Assembly (NCBI RefSeq): GCF_900103215.1
Contig: NZ_FNGV01000003.1
Span: forward strand, 372,001-436,000
Direction of reading: 5' to 3'
From: Kriegella aquimaris
GTDB taxonomy: Bacteria; Bacteroidota; Bacteroidia; Flavobacteriales; Flavobacteriaceae
Length of the DNA stretch: 64,000 bases
Shown here: piece after piece, positions 18,272 to 27,296 of the stretch
Layout of the letters: the number at the start of each line of letters is the position of its first letter
Position numbering within the stretch: the first letter of the stretch is position 1
Translations under genes and position numbers: made by a program
Notes under the pieces: model-generated
Seen by the model: the letters and a program-made list of their open reading frames with translations, nothing else
Databases searched by the model: none
What the model was told of the DNA's origin: nothing

Positions 18272-19057
18272 ATGAAACGTACGATATTAAAATCTTTTAT
18301 GTTCTCCCTTTTTATGCTCACCCTATATACCGCCAAAGCGCAAAATAAAAGTATTTCATCTATAGATATGAATCAACTATCGGAAAAGTTTCTGACAAAT
18401 GTTAAAAACAATGCCGACACGAACGATATCAGGGCGCAGTTATATGGCACTACTTTAGAAATTTTGGAGGAAAGTCTAAAAACCGATGAACAAAAATTGG
18501 CTTTTTGGGTGAACATTTATAACGCCTATATTCAGGTGCTACTTTCTGAAAATCCTGATTTATATGAAGACAAAAGAGACTTTTTCAAGAGAGAACAAAT
18601 TCCGATTGCAGGTAGATTGGTATCGTTCGCGAAGATAGAGCACGGTATTATTCGTAAATCGCAATGGCCATTGGGACTCGGAATGGTACGAAAGTGGTTT
18701 CCAAATAAATTTGAGCGCAAATTAAGGGTCAGCAAACGTGATTACCGTGTACATTTTGCCCTCAACTGTGGTGCTAAAGATTGTCCGCCAGTTGCCATTT
18801 ACAATGCTGCACAGCTTGACGAACAGTTCAATCAGAGCACTAAAAAATACTTGGAACGGACTTCGGATTATGATACCAATAAAAAAGAAGTTGCGGTCAC
18901 CTCGTTATTTAATTGGTTCAGGGGAGATTTCGGATGTAAAAATGGAGTGAAAAAAATTTTAAAAGATTTTGATATTATTCCTACGACAAAACGAATAGCT
19001 ATTACATATAAAAACTATGATTGGACCCTTGACCTTGATAATTGGATCGAACTTTAG
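18272..19057 (+). CDS. DUF547-family exported protein
   Basis: 261 residues. A Sec signal peptide (KSFMFSLFMLTLYTAKAQ) is followed by the DUF547 core: KLAFWVNIYNAYIQVLL, then GIIRKSQWPLGLGMVRKWF, VHFALNCGAKDCPPVAIYNA and SLFNWFRGDFG. The conserved Cys pair of NCGAKDCPP is intact. The function of this thioredoxin-associated-looking family is not established. It is a monocistronic plus-strand gene pointing at the convergent BamA-like gene. Confidence 0.9.
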   Translation: MKRTILKSFMFSLFMLTLYTAKAQNKSISSIDMNQLSEKFLTNVKNNADTNDIRAQLYGTTLEILEESLKTDEQKLAFWVNIYNAYIQVLLSENPDLYEDKRDFFKREQIPIAGRLVSFAKIEHGIIRKSQWPLGLGMVRKWFPNKFERKLRVSKRDYRVHFALNCGAKDCPPVAIYNAAQLDEQFNQSTKKYLERTSDYDTNKKEVAVTSLFNWFRGDFGCKNGVKKILKDFDIIPTTKRIAITYKNYDWTLDLDNWIEL

Positions 19058-19119
19058 TAAAAAATCCGGTGAAAATACAAGTTGCTCTTAAATCACTTAC
19101 TACTGCGGAACGGGGTAAA

Positions 19120-20214
19120 TCAGAAGGCTTCTTTAATGGTGAAATAGAAATTGCCGCCTTCATTTGACATGGCGTAATCGACACGTAGTCGAACACCATC
19201 CCTTTTGTTTATAATATAGCGCAACCCTACCCCAGCCGCATTGCGGTAAGATGACTCCAACACCTTTCCAAGGTCTGAAGCGACCGTGCCGGTTGAACCA
19301 AAGGCCGCTCCCCCGAACCTACCGGCAATTGGAAATCGATATTCCAAAGCAAAACTTAGTTCGGCATTGTCTTGAAAACGACGATTATTAATACCTCGTG
19401 TACGTTTCGACCCTAGATAATAGAGGTCGTAGAAGGGCGTATTCTTGCTGCTATGCGCCATGAAAAGATTGGATGCCAAAATATGGCGCTTCGCTAATTT
19501 TTGATAATACCTGGTATCGAGTTCTGCTTTGTAATATGAAAACGAAGAACCTAATATTTTAGAGGAAGTAAAAACATTTCCTTGGATATAAAACCCTTTT
19601 GTAGGATAGAAAATATGATCTCGTGAATCATAAAAGGCAACGAGACCGATGTTTGAAACCGTACCGTCCCTTTTTCCAACAACCTCGGAAGAACTTAAAA
19701 TACCATTCTCCTTAATTTTTAGGTCTGAGAACATATCGAGTTCATAACCCAATCCTATTGAAAAATCGGTAAACAATTCACGCACTATTGAAAATCTAAC
19801 CCTGGGAAACATCACTTCATAGGTTTCTTCGTCTTTCTCTCTGGAATCCATGCCCACCCCATAGAAATTATAGAAATACTTGTAATATCCGAATTCTCCG
19901 ATAACACGCCATTTTTCATTATCCCGATAGAATTCAAAAGGCATATAGAGTAAAAATTGGCTTTTTGTAGTATAACTAATTCCGAGTTGCACCGAAGAAG
20001 GCCGAGTATCCCTATTTTCAGGATTTAACCAAAAAGTTCCTATTCCCAGACCACCAAAACCGAATGCAGTTTCCGGCGTGTAAAAAGCTACCGGAAAAGC
20101 CGAAATCTTTAAATTCTTCTTTACGGTACTATCTTGCTGTGTTTGATTTTGGGCCACCATTACAAGATGGCAACAGCACAGCATAAATATGGGTAATATG
20201 ATGTTCTTGATCAT
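19120..20214 (-). CDS. BamA/TamA-like outer-membrane beta-barrel protein (surface antigen fold)
   Basis: 364 residues. A signal peptide (ILPIFMLCCCHLVMVAQ) precedes a barrel-only protein without POTRA repeats. Alternating amphipathic strands, GLVAFYDSRDHIFYPTKGFY, YYLGSKRTRGINNRRF and a final aromatic residue after GNFYFTIKEAF are typical of the C-terminal 16-strand domain of the Omp85 superfamily. The DSRD-x-FYPTKG motif is strongly characteristic. Without POTRA domains it is more likely a translocation or lipid-related barrel than BamA itself. Confidence 0.88.
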   Translation of the reverse strand: MIKNIILPIFMLCCCHLVMVAQNQTQQDSTVKKNLKISAFPVAFYTPETAFGFGGLGIGTFWLNPENRDTRPSSVQLGISYTTKSQFLLYMPFEFYRDNEKWRVIGEFGYYKYFYNFYGVGMDSREKDEETYEVMFPRVRFSIVRELFTDFSIGLGYELDMFSDLKIKENGILSSSEVVGKRDGTVSNIGLVAFYDSRDHIFYPTKGFYIQGNVFTSSKILGSSFSYYKAELDTRYYQKLAKRHILASNLFMAHSSKNTPFYDLYYLGSKRTRGINNRRFQDNAELSFALEYRFPIAGRFGGAAFGSTGTVASDLGKVLESSYRNAAGVGLRYIINKRDGVRLRVDYAMSNEGGNFYFTIKEAF

Positions 20215-20928
20215 TTATATGAAAAGATGTTAATCGACGCATAGCCAACGAGTTCGTACACATCAAGTGGATTATGTTTAAAAAATAAATATGTTATGAA
20301 TTCAAATTACAATGGCAAAATATTGAAATTCAAACCTATTCATTGCCCCATCCGATTAAATTACTGGTCGATATAAAAAAACTCAAAATGTTTATGTGCG
20401 ATACATATGTATAAATCTGCATTCGAGATGAAAAAAATTATAGTTTAGCTCCGTTCATCTGCTTTGCTTTAAACGTTTCCACTTTTTTCTGTAAGAAATA
20501 ATATGCTGAGATTACTTTGAAAGAGGTTAGCAACATCAAAATTATATATAGCGCAAAGAAGTAATAATCAATAAGAGTTTATTGAGTTCACATTAAGAAC
20601 TTAAAAGTTCTATTTTATTTGTGTACTTCTTACGGTATAAAAGTATTTTGGTTTTACCGTTTACCTAAGATTTAGAGATACGCATCTAAAAAAACACCTA
20701 AATAATACATAAGACGACGCTATCTATACTGAAAATCAAAAAGTCACTGTAAGAAATTGTCATTACAATCGCATCTTACGGGATTATACCGCCAACATCA
20801 AACAGTTTTCGAATGAATGCCAATCTATTCATTATAATTAGATTCATTGAATCGAATAGGTATCTGTTTTCTTAAATTGCCATAATCTGGATGATTTGAG
20901 ATTCCGCTTTCGAAACAACTAAACATTT
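20215..20928. other. 714-base AT-rich intergenic region
   Basis: It lies between the BamA-like gene and the RND gene. The only coding signal I can support is the small membrane ORF at 20438-20572 on the minus strand. Weak inverted repeats (for example around 20634-20660) do not form a convincing terminator. No tRNA or riboswitch was recognised. Confidence 0.6.
20438..20572 (-). CDS. Putative 44-residue one-TM membrane protein, possibly with ATT start
   Basis: Reading from 20572 the frame gives (I/M)DYYFFALYIILMLLTSFKV and continues with a basic, Lys-rich tail to a stop at 20440-20438. It has a single hydrophobic segment and a cytoplasmic-type positive tail. It aligns without gaps with the ORF at 23345-23452 (shared Y, FAL, MLL, FKV, A, L, K), which is the main argument that both are real. 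The codon aligned to the other protein's Met is ATT; a stop lies three codons upstream and the next in-frame ATG is internal to the TM segment. Either a rare ATT start or a lost start codon is possible. Confidence 0.4.
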   Translation of the reverse strand: MDYYFFALYIILMLLTSFKVISAYYFLQKKVETFKAKQMNGAKL

Positions 20929-23169
20929 ATGCGCAAATTTCTGGCAATAAAAAAAGCCATTCTACCCACTTTTTTAGGTTTAGCCTTTCTGTCGGTTTTT
21001 CTGTTGGGAAATTTAAAGTTCTCTTTCGACTTTAGTCAATTTTTTCCGAAGGGGGATGAAGATCTAATTTTTTACAACGATTTTATAAAAGACTTCGGAA
21101 GTGACGACAATTTTCTATTAATTGCCATAGCAAACAAGCCCACTGTTTTTGAAAGTAGCTTTTTAGAAAAGTTCCATCAATTTTCAATGGATTCAAAAAA
21201 GTTCTCTTTTGTAAAAGAAAGTCAATCGCTCACGACGTTATTTTATCCCTTAAAAACTTCTTTTGGCTATACCCGACTACCCATCATACATTTACAGGAT
21301 TCTACGAAGTACGCTGCCGATTGGGAAAAACTTAAAAAAAACGAGCTTTTTTTGAACACCCTGATAGACGAGAAAGGTTCTTCTATGGTCATTGCACTTG
21401 AAACAGACGATGAACTCGATTACGATCAATCATTGGCATTATTGAACGAAGTACGCCAATCGTTAACAAAAAATGAACTAACCGAGTACCATCTTATGGG
21501 CCGGGCGTTTTTCTTCGAAGCAATTGTACAGATGCAAAAACGAGAGTTGATCGTAACCACTATTATTTCAACGGCATTGGTATTCTTCATACTTCTTTTA
21601 GTCTATCGCCGCATCGCCATTGTTCTCATTTCACTTTTTTCGATTGTAATGGCCTTGTTACTTTTCTTAGGAGTTTTATCTGCCCTAGGAAAAGAACTGA
21701 ATGCATTGGCTGCTTTCTACCCGATATTATTATTGATTGTTGGCACTTCGGATGTAATCCATATAATGGATAGTTTTTTACTAAAAATGCAGATGAAAGA
21801 AGATAAGGAAGCTGCTATGATAGCTACCCTTAAAGAAGTTGGACTTATTACGTTATTAACATCGATTACCACTGCCATTGGTTTTACTTCGCTACTATAT
21901 TCGCGATTGGAGAGTATAAGTAATTTTGGTGTTAATTCTGCTATAGGCGTAGGTGTGGCTTACATCACAGTCGTTTTATTGACAAGCACACTATTATTGA
22001 TAGTCAAGCCCACACACCTGCTATTAGAGAAAGATACAACATTCAAATGGTCAGTATTTTTATCGAAATTAAATGCATTTACCATTAAAAGAAAGCGGCC
22101 CATACTAGTCGGTGCTTTAATTTTAATACCTATCTGTTTTTTGGGAATTTCGAAAATTAGTACTAATTATCAATTTTCGGATGCATTGCCAGAAGGAAGT
22201 ATTATTGCCAAAGATTTCACTTTTTTTCAGAGGAATTATTCGGGTTTTAGACCGTTAGAAGTGGCTGTTACGACCGAAAAGCCCAACAAAGTGACAGATT
22301 TTGCTTTGGTAAAGGAAATTGAAAAGGTTGAAAATAAATTAAAAACAATAGCCGCCATTGGTAATGTACAATCGGTAACCTCTATTTTTAAGACACTCAA
22401 TAGAGCACATCATCTCAATAAATCGGAATATTATTCGCTACCTATAGAAAAAAGTACTTTCGAAGAATACAAAAAAGAAATCAACAGCCTCGCCAAAAGG
22501 CGATTGTTAAAGTTTGTAGATTCTACCGAAACAAAGGCTCGAATAACATCAAAAGTTTTAGATGTAGGGGCAGATAGCTTAAATACTATCTACGACGAGA
22601 TAAATACATTCGTAGCGACTCGAACCGATAATGCCTTATTACAATTTAAACTGACCGGCAAAGGACTTTTATTGGATAAAAATGCGATCTATGCAAGAGA
22701 TAGCTTACTTCAAGGATTGTCCCTCGGACTCTTAATGGTAGCGCTATTAATGTCAATACTTTATAAAAATGTAAAACTTGTTCTGATATCACTTATACCG
22801 AATGTACTACCACTCTTAATTGCTGGAGCATTGTTGGGGTTTTTAGGCATTCCTCTCGAGGCCTCCATTTCTATTGTATTTGCCATTGTGTTCGGTATTG
22901 CGGTCGATGATACCATCCATTTTTTAGCAAAGTACCGATATTGTAGGTCAACAGGGTTAGATAAAGAAGCTGCCTTAGAAAAGACATTCTTAGAAACAGG
23001 GAGAGCTTTGATAATAACCACACTTACCCTATTTTTCGGGTTCATGGTTTTATTGTTTTCAATTCACAAACCAAGTATTACGATTGGTTTGCTAGTAAGC
23101 ACGACCCTATTGGCCGCGCTAATCTTAGATCTATTGTTGCTTCCAATACTGATTCGGAAGATGTTGTAA
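20929..23169 (+). CDS. MMPL/RND-superfamily transporter with sterol-sensing-like domain
   Basis: 746 residues with two copies of the RND half: one TM helix, a periplasmic loop, then a five-helix bundle, twice. The first bundle starts near TIISTALVFFILLLVYRRIA and contains YPILLLIVGTSDVIHIMDSF, the second contains FAIVFGIAVDDTIHFLAKYR. The paired Asp residues in GTSDVIHI and AVDDTIHF are the proton-relay/SSD signature of the MMPL subfamily. The length (about 750-800) is normal for flavobacterial members, which export lipids or drugs by proton antiport. It stands alone, flanked by the two mini membrane ORFs, and no membrane-fusion partner is adjacent. Confidence 0.92.
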   Translation: MRKFLAIKKAILPTFLGLAFLSVFLLGNLKFSFDFSQFFPKGDEDLIFYNDFIKDFGSDDNFLLIAIANKPTVFESSFLEKFHQFSMDSKKFSFVKESQSLTTLFYPLKTSFGYTRLPIIHLQDSTKYAADWEKLKKNELFLNTLIDEKGSSMVIALETDDELDYDQSLALLNEVRQSLTKNELTEYHLMGRAFFFEAIVQMQKRELIVTTIISTALVFFILLLVYRRIAIVLISLFSIVMALLLFLGVLSALGKELNALAAFYPILLLIVGTSDVIHIMDSFLLKMQMKEDKEAAMIATLKEVGLITLLTSITTAIGFTSLLYSRLESISNFGVNSAIGVGVAYITVVLLTSTLLLIVKPTHLLLEKDTTFKWSVFLSKLNAFTIKRKRPILVGALILIPICFLGISKISTNYQFSDALPEGSIIAKDFTFFQRNYSGFRPLEVAVTTEKPNKVTDFALVKEIEKVENKLKTIAAIGNVQSVTSIFKTLNRAHHLNKSEYYSLPIEKSTFEEYKKEINSLAKRRLLKFVDSTETKARITSKVLDVGADSLNTIYDEINTFVATRTDNALLQFKLTGKGLLLDKNAIYARDSLLQGLSLGLLMVALLMSILYKNVKLVLISLIPNVLPLLIAGALLGFLGIPLEASISIVFAIVFGIAVDDTIHFLAKYRYCRSTGLDKEAALEKTFLETGRALIITTLTLFFGFMVLLFSIHKPSITIGLLVSTTLLAALILDLLLLPILIRKML

Positions 23170-23344
23170 TCTTACATCCGTTTACTAGTAGCATCCTACA
23201 AAAGATTAAACAAGGTGGAAAAGTGAAGGGTCAAACGATTTTGCCCAAGAATGTAACATATCAGGCATACTAAATATAGAGCTGTAGAAGTTTCCTTTCA
23301 GCACGGTGGCAAATGAAAGAAAAATATTGATTAAAGGGTAATTA

Positions 23345-23452
23345 CTATTTTCTAGACTTCAATGTCTTTCGCAAAGCTTTATGTGCAATCAAGACTTTAA
23401 AGGCTACTAATAACATTACTGATATCCACAAGGCAAACAAAACATATTCCAT
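23345..23452 (-). CDS. Putative 35-residue one-TM membrane protein
   Basis: A complete ATG-to-TAG frame encodes a small protein starting MEYVLFALWISVMLLVAFKV followed by a basic tail ending SRK. One hydrophobic helix of about 20 residues and seven basic residues after it give an N-out/C-in topology. It aligns with the ORF at 20438-20572 over its full length. It lies between the RND gene and the decayed TPR-like gene and is transcribed away from neither. Function unknown. Too short to be certain, but the paralogy makes chance unlikely. Confidence 0.45.
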   Translation of the reverse strand: MEYVLFALWISVMLLVAFKVLIAHKALRKTLKSRK

Positions 23453-23795
23453 AAAATATCGGGGGATTAAAGTTGGTGGCTATATTTTTTAAATGTCGGT
23501 TGCAAAAGGTAAAAATTTAGTGTAAAAACTACAATTATTAAATACGGAACGTAAGTATAGTGATTTTTGTTGTATGCTCCTACAAAAAAATTAAAAATAT
23601 TCTGAAAATTACTTGTTTAAACTAAGAAAATACCTCAATTTTTGTAATTGGGAGTGTATTTTATACACAAGCTTACTAAAAAAGAGAAATATCAATAAGA
23701 ATATGCTTCCGACGAAACATTCTTTTTTTCTAAGCTATTAATGAGGAATTTTATCCTTACACATACAGACCTATTTTATATATGATAGCCATAAA

Positions 23796-24221
23796 TTATT
23801 CTTTTATTGATTTTACTTTTTTTTCACCTGTCTCCTTATAAATTTCCACATTTTGATACAATACCATCAGTTCAAAAATTTTTCCTTCAATGTACCGCTT
23901 ATCAATATTTAAGGATTTTCCCTTTTCCTGTTCCTTAAGATAGCTGTAGGGCAAAAGAGTATAAGACTCAGGCGTCGGTGTATTGACAACTTCTATTTCA
24001 GACAACCGAAAAGCCCTTATATCCTGTTGTGTTTTATAGTTATACAATCCCTTTTAAGCATAAATGTTGCCACAATATAGTTTCAGCGACTTTAAATAGT
24101 ATCTATACAAATCTTTTACTCTTCCATCATGACCGTAATAGTCCGCCAAATTTGCATAAAGCCGGATTTTAAGTTTGCTGCTTTTTATCTTTCTAAATTT
24201 TGAGATTGTTATCGCCCTTAC
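23796..24221 (-). pseudogene. Decayed TPR-like regulator fragment with in-frame stop
   Basis: An open segment from 24221 encodes LKIRLYANLADYYGHDGRVK followed by a DLYRYYLKSLKLY-type segment, which reads like one tetratricopeptide unit. It ends at a TAA (24056-24054), and the same frame continues without shift as an 83-codon segment to 23796 (YIEGKIFELMVLYQNVEIY, then a Lys-rich end). A start codon and the upstream part are missing. The best reading is the C-terminal remnant of a TPR-containing protein. The rest of 23453-23795 and 24222-24461 shows no coding signal. Confidence 0.45.
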
Positions 24222-24461
24222 CTACGAAGGTTTAGTCAAAGGGGATTGGTTTATGATGGTAAAAAAATGCTAGGAAATAAATTTTTTAGCTGTAGCTATA
24301 AAAGAAAAAATCAAACAAAGGTTTGAAATTTAGTTAATACATCCTTGGTCATCTATAGCCCTTTTGAACTACTTTTAAAATTATATTTCTTGAAACGAGA
24401 AGGTCTATATAGAAGGATGTCCCATATTTTGTTTTAATTTGGTGTTTTAAATCTTCTGTGC

Positions 24462-25655
24462 ATGAACCCATCCTCAGCTGGTTGGATCGATAAATTTGGA
24501 TTCCTCGTAAAAGAGAAAAAAAATCTTTTTTCTGATTTTTACGATCTCTACGAAGAACTTAAGATTAGCGGATTTATTTACGGTATCAATGTGTCCGGAC
24601 CAAAATTTATCGAGGCCCAACATCGACCTTCGGAAGACGAAAATGCAAAGGTCAATTTGCTTACGGCTCTTTATTATACCTATAGCTTTGAATACCCAGA
24701 CTCTAATTTTACAGACTTTCTAGAAAGCATCTTTAAGTTCTATAACAGCCTGGAGGTTGCCAAAATATCGTTTCTGAATAAACTACTCACAGGAAAAAAG
24801 ACTTCGGCACAATTAGAACTGTTGATCGACTCTCGTGTATATCTCGATGATAATGTAATCAGTAAAACATTTAATAGCATTATCACCAACTCACTTTTAT
24901 TTATCGATGTATTGACCTTTAAAAAGTATTTAAGGGGAGAAACCGATATAAAGGCATATGCCCAAAACCTCGAATACATTGCTATAAATCTGACCTATCA
25001 CGCCCTCAATTCCAAAGAAAAGAACAGAACTGACGAAAGACTAGCCCAATTATTCGCCTCATCATTGACTTTTATAGATGCGGAACATGAGAGTTTCGAT
25101 GGTTCATACCGAGAAAAGCTACTACATAATTATTCGAGAGCAGAGAATCAATATTTTTTAGATATGGCTTGCCTGACCGTATGGGAAGATAAATCGTTGG
25201 ACTATAAAGAATCAGAATTCATATTCGGAATCGGAAAGGATTTAAATTTAGAGAAGGCCAAAATATCTAAATATCTAGAAGATGTCACTACTTTCTTTTC
25301 GTTGAATTCAAAAAGAATGCCTCATTTAAAAGACAGCAATCTTGCCGTTCAACTTTATGAAAGTATGGCCAAAGTGGTAAATAAACTTATTTTACGTAAT
25401 AGCAAAAGACTGCAAAAAGAACTTTCAGAAAGTAAGGAACTTGTCGCCCTTTTATCGAAATCAACTCTTCGCGATTTAAGTGCTGAAGAGAAAAAGAAGG
25501 TGCAAAATCAATTGCTCGATATCTTTAAAAGTATTCCTTCGTTGGCTATTTTTATGCTGCCAGGCGGCGCGGTATTGTTACCTATTTTCATCAAATTGAT
25601 TCCGAAACTTTTACCCTCTTCTTTTGATGAAAATCGTGTCGAAAAAGACGAATAA
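24462..25655 (+). CDS. LETM1-related protein (flavobacterial biofilm-associated family)
   Basis: 397 residues with no signal peptide. The middle (about 180-280) is helical with TerB-like character (FLDMACLTVWEDKSLDYKES, then FIFGIGKDLNL). The C-terminus is LETM1-like: LLSKSTLRDLSAEEKKKVQN, then SIPSLAIFMLPGGAVLLPIF and KLIPKLLPSSFDENR. The FMLPGGA-LLP-KLIPKLLPSSF string is the ribosome-binding-like LETM1 signature. Flavobacterial proteins of this shape are commonly labelled LETM1-related biofilm-associated; the biochemical role is unknown. Monocistronic, ending 73 bases before the convergent LytTR regulator. Confidence 0.8.
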   Translation: MNPSSAGWIDKFGFLVKEKKNLFSDFYDLYEELKISGFIYGINVSGPKFIEAQHRPSEDENAKVNLLTALYYTYSFEYPDSNFTDFLESIFKFYNSLEVAKISFLNKLLTGKKTSAQLELLIDSRVYLDDNVISKTFNSIITNSLLFIDVLTFKKYLRGETDIKAYAQNLEYIAINLTYHALNSKEKNRTDERLAQLFASSLTFIDAEHESFDGSYREKLLHNYSRAENQYFLDMACLTVWEDKSLDYKESEFIFGIGKDLNLEKAKISKYLEDVTTFFSLNSKRMPHLKDSNLAVQLYESMAKVVNKLILRNSKRLQKELSESKELVALLSKSTLRDLSAEEKKKVQNQLLDIFKSIPSLAIFMLPGGAVLLPIFIKLIPKLLPSSFDENRVEKDE

Positions 25656-25728
25656 TACGATTTTTTAACAGTATAAGAAAAATCTATTGTTATATTCATC
25701 TATTTATATATCAGAATATTAAAATATT

Positions 25729-26484
25729 TTATTGCAACCATAGCTTGAAGTCTTGTACACGCTCCCTACTCACAATGATTTCTGCCTCCGAAAAGCGGTT
25801 TAACTTGATTTGAAGTCTTGAATTTGTGTATGAAACAATGTCTTTTACATGGTCGACATTCACAAAAAACTTCCGGCTGACACGGAAGAATATTTCAGGG
25901 GAAAGTTCGGTCTCCAGATTCTCCAAGGTAGTATCCAGCAAATAATTTCGGCCATCTAAAGTCGCGGCATAAGTTCCTTTATTTTCGCTATAAAAACATT
26001 CAACATCGGTAGCGTTGATTATTTTTAAATGCTGCCCCACTCTCGCCGTGAATCTTTTTTTATATTCCCTTTCCAACGGATTGACCAATAGTTTTTTTAC
26101 TTCCTCAAAATCTAGCGTCAACTTATTAGTCTTTGGCTGCAGAGATTGATATTTATCTACCGCTTTCTTCAAATCTTCATCGTCGATCGGTTTTAACAAA
26201 TAATCCACACTATTCAATTTAAAGGCTTGGAGCGCATATTCATCATAGGCCGTAGTGAAAATCACAAAGCTTTGAATATCTATTTTGTCAAAAATCTCAA
26301 ACGAGAGCCCGTCGGAAAGTTGAATGTCTAAAAAAATTAAGTCGGGGTGTTCATTCTGCTCGAACCAGGCTATGGATTCCTCTACGGAATGCAACATTAC
26401 CGAGACCTCGACCCCAATAGCCTGCAAAAGCCTGTTTAAACGTCTTGCCGAAGGCTTTTCATCTTCTATGATAATTGTTCTCAT
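25729..26484 (-). CDS. LytTR-family response regulator
   Basis: 251 residues. The receiver domain (1-120) has the acidic pocket IIEDE, the phospho-acceptor in PDLIFLDIQLSDG, then FTTAYDEYALQAF and the Lys of DYLLKPI. A LytTR DNA-binding domain (about 140-251) contains HLKIINATDVECFYSENKGT and FFRVSRKFFVNVDHVKDIVS. It is the last gene of a four-gene unit with two 2TM proteins and the histidine kinase at 27297-28634, its likely partner. Confidence 0.95.
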   Translation of the reverse strand: MRTIIIEDEKPSARRLNRLLQAIGVEVSVMLHSVEESIAWFEQNEHPDLIFLDIQLSDGLSFEIFDKIDIQSFVIFTTAYDEYALQAFKLNSVDYLLKPIDDEDLKKAVDKYQSLQPKTNKLTLDFEEVKKLLVNPLEREYKKRFTARVGQHLKIINATDVECFYSENKGTYAATLDGRNYLLDTTLENLETELSPEIFFRVSRKFFVNVDHVKDIVSYTNSRLQIKLNRFSEAEIIVSRERVQDFKLWLQ

Positions 26485-26544
26485 TGATTGGTTGGTCTTA
26501 ATTTTTTGGATTTTTGATTTAGAGAGCTCGATAAACCCCTCTTC

Positions 26545-26871
26545 TTACCTAAATTTCTCGGCATTCTTCTTATCCTCATCGATATACTTTTGAATTTGCC
26601 GCTCTTCCCATTCTTTATTAAAAAAGGGACTGAACCCAAACACTTTCGCTGCATGAAAAGCAAGCCCTATACCCCAAAATATGGGCGTAAAGAAATGACC
26701 TAAATCCCAAAAGCTATCCATATCTCCTGAAACGGAAGAATACACTCCCACCAGAATAAAAACATTCACGGCCATATAAACGAACAAGTGTATGTAAAAA
26801 CCTTTAAGCTCCTCCACTCGTTTCTTGGCCCGTCTAAACTTGTTATTATATCTTTCTTCCATTATTTCCAT
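26545..26871 (-). CDS. 2TM-domain membrane protein (copy 3)
   Basis: 108 residues, a stand-alone 2TM domain: RAKKRVEELKGFYIHLFVYM is TM1 with its lead-in, HFFTPIFWGIGLAFHAAKVF is TM2, then NKEWEERQIQKYIDEDKK. It shares the [KR]RV..[IL]KGFY and EWEER.I..[YF][IM].ED pattern with its neighbour and with the kinase C-terminus. The ATG at 26871 overlaps the upstream stop; a second ATG at 26862 forms a TAATG junction, so translation is coupled either way. Probably a membrane partner of the kinase (inference). Confidence 0.88.
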   Translation of the reverse strand: MEIMEERYNNKFRRAKKRVEELKGFYIHLFVYMAVNVFILVGVYSSVSGDMDSFWDLGHFFTPIFWGIGLAFHAAKVFGFSPFFNKEWEERQIQKYIDEDKKNAEKFR

Positions 26872-27164
26872 TGTTTTTGTTTTTCATCTTCCTGCATAAA
26901 TTCCTTAATTTTTCGCTCCTCCCAATTACTACCGAAAAAGGGATTCAACCTAAAAGCTTTTGCCGCTTGAAAGCAAAGCCCGATACCCCAACCTAGGGCC
27001 GCCCATAAAAACCAGGGATATCTCCACTCATCCATCCAATAATTAAGCGCTGCCAAAAAAGAAATGAATATAACGTACGAGATAAGCCCGTTATAAAAGC
27101 CCTTTATAGCAGTCACCCGTTCTTTTGCCCTTATATACTTTTTCTCATTGTTAGAATTTTCCAT
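26862..27164 (-). CDS. 2TM-domain membrane protein (copy 2)
   Basis: 100 residues from the ATG at 27164; an upstream TTG at 27191 is in frame but less likely. 2TM domain: IRAKERVTAIKGFYNGLISY, TM2 WAALGWGIGLCFQAAKAF, then NPFFGSNWEERKIKEFMQED. It is closer in sequence to the 2TM domain at the kinase C-terminus than copy 3 is. It is encoded between the kinase and copy 3. Confidence 0.9.
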   Translation of the reverse strand: MENSNNEKKYIRAKERVTAIKGFYNGLISYVIFISFLAALNYWMDEWRYPWFLWAALGWGIGLCFQAAKAFRLNPFFGSNWEERKIKEFMQEDEKQKQWK

Positions 27165-27296
27165 GCTATTATTTTTATTTGGTTTATTCAAATTTCGTCA
27201 GACTGTCACTCATATTAAAAAAGAGGATACCGAAATGTCGTTTTAGGGGGATAGACTGCAAAAAGTGATAAAATATGACCAAACCACGGCCTTTTT

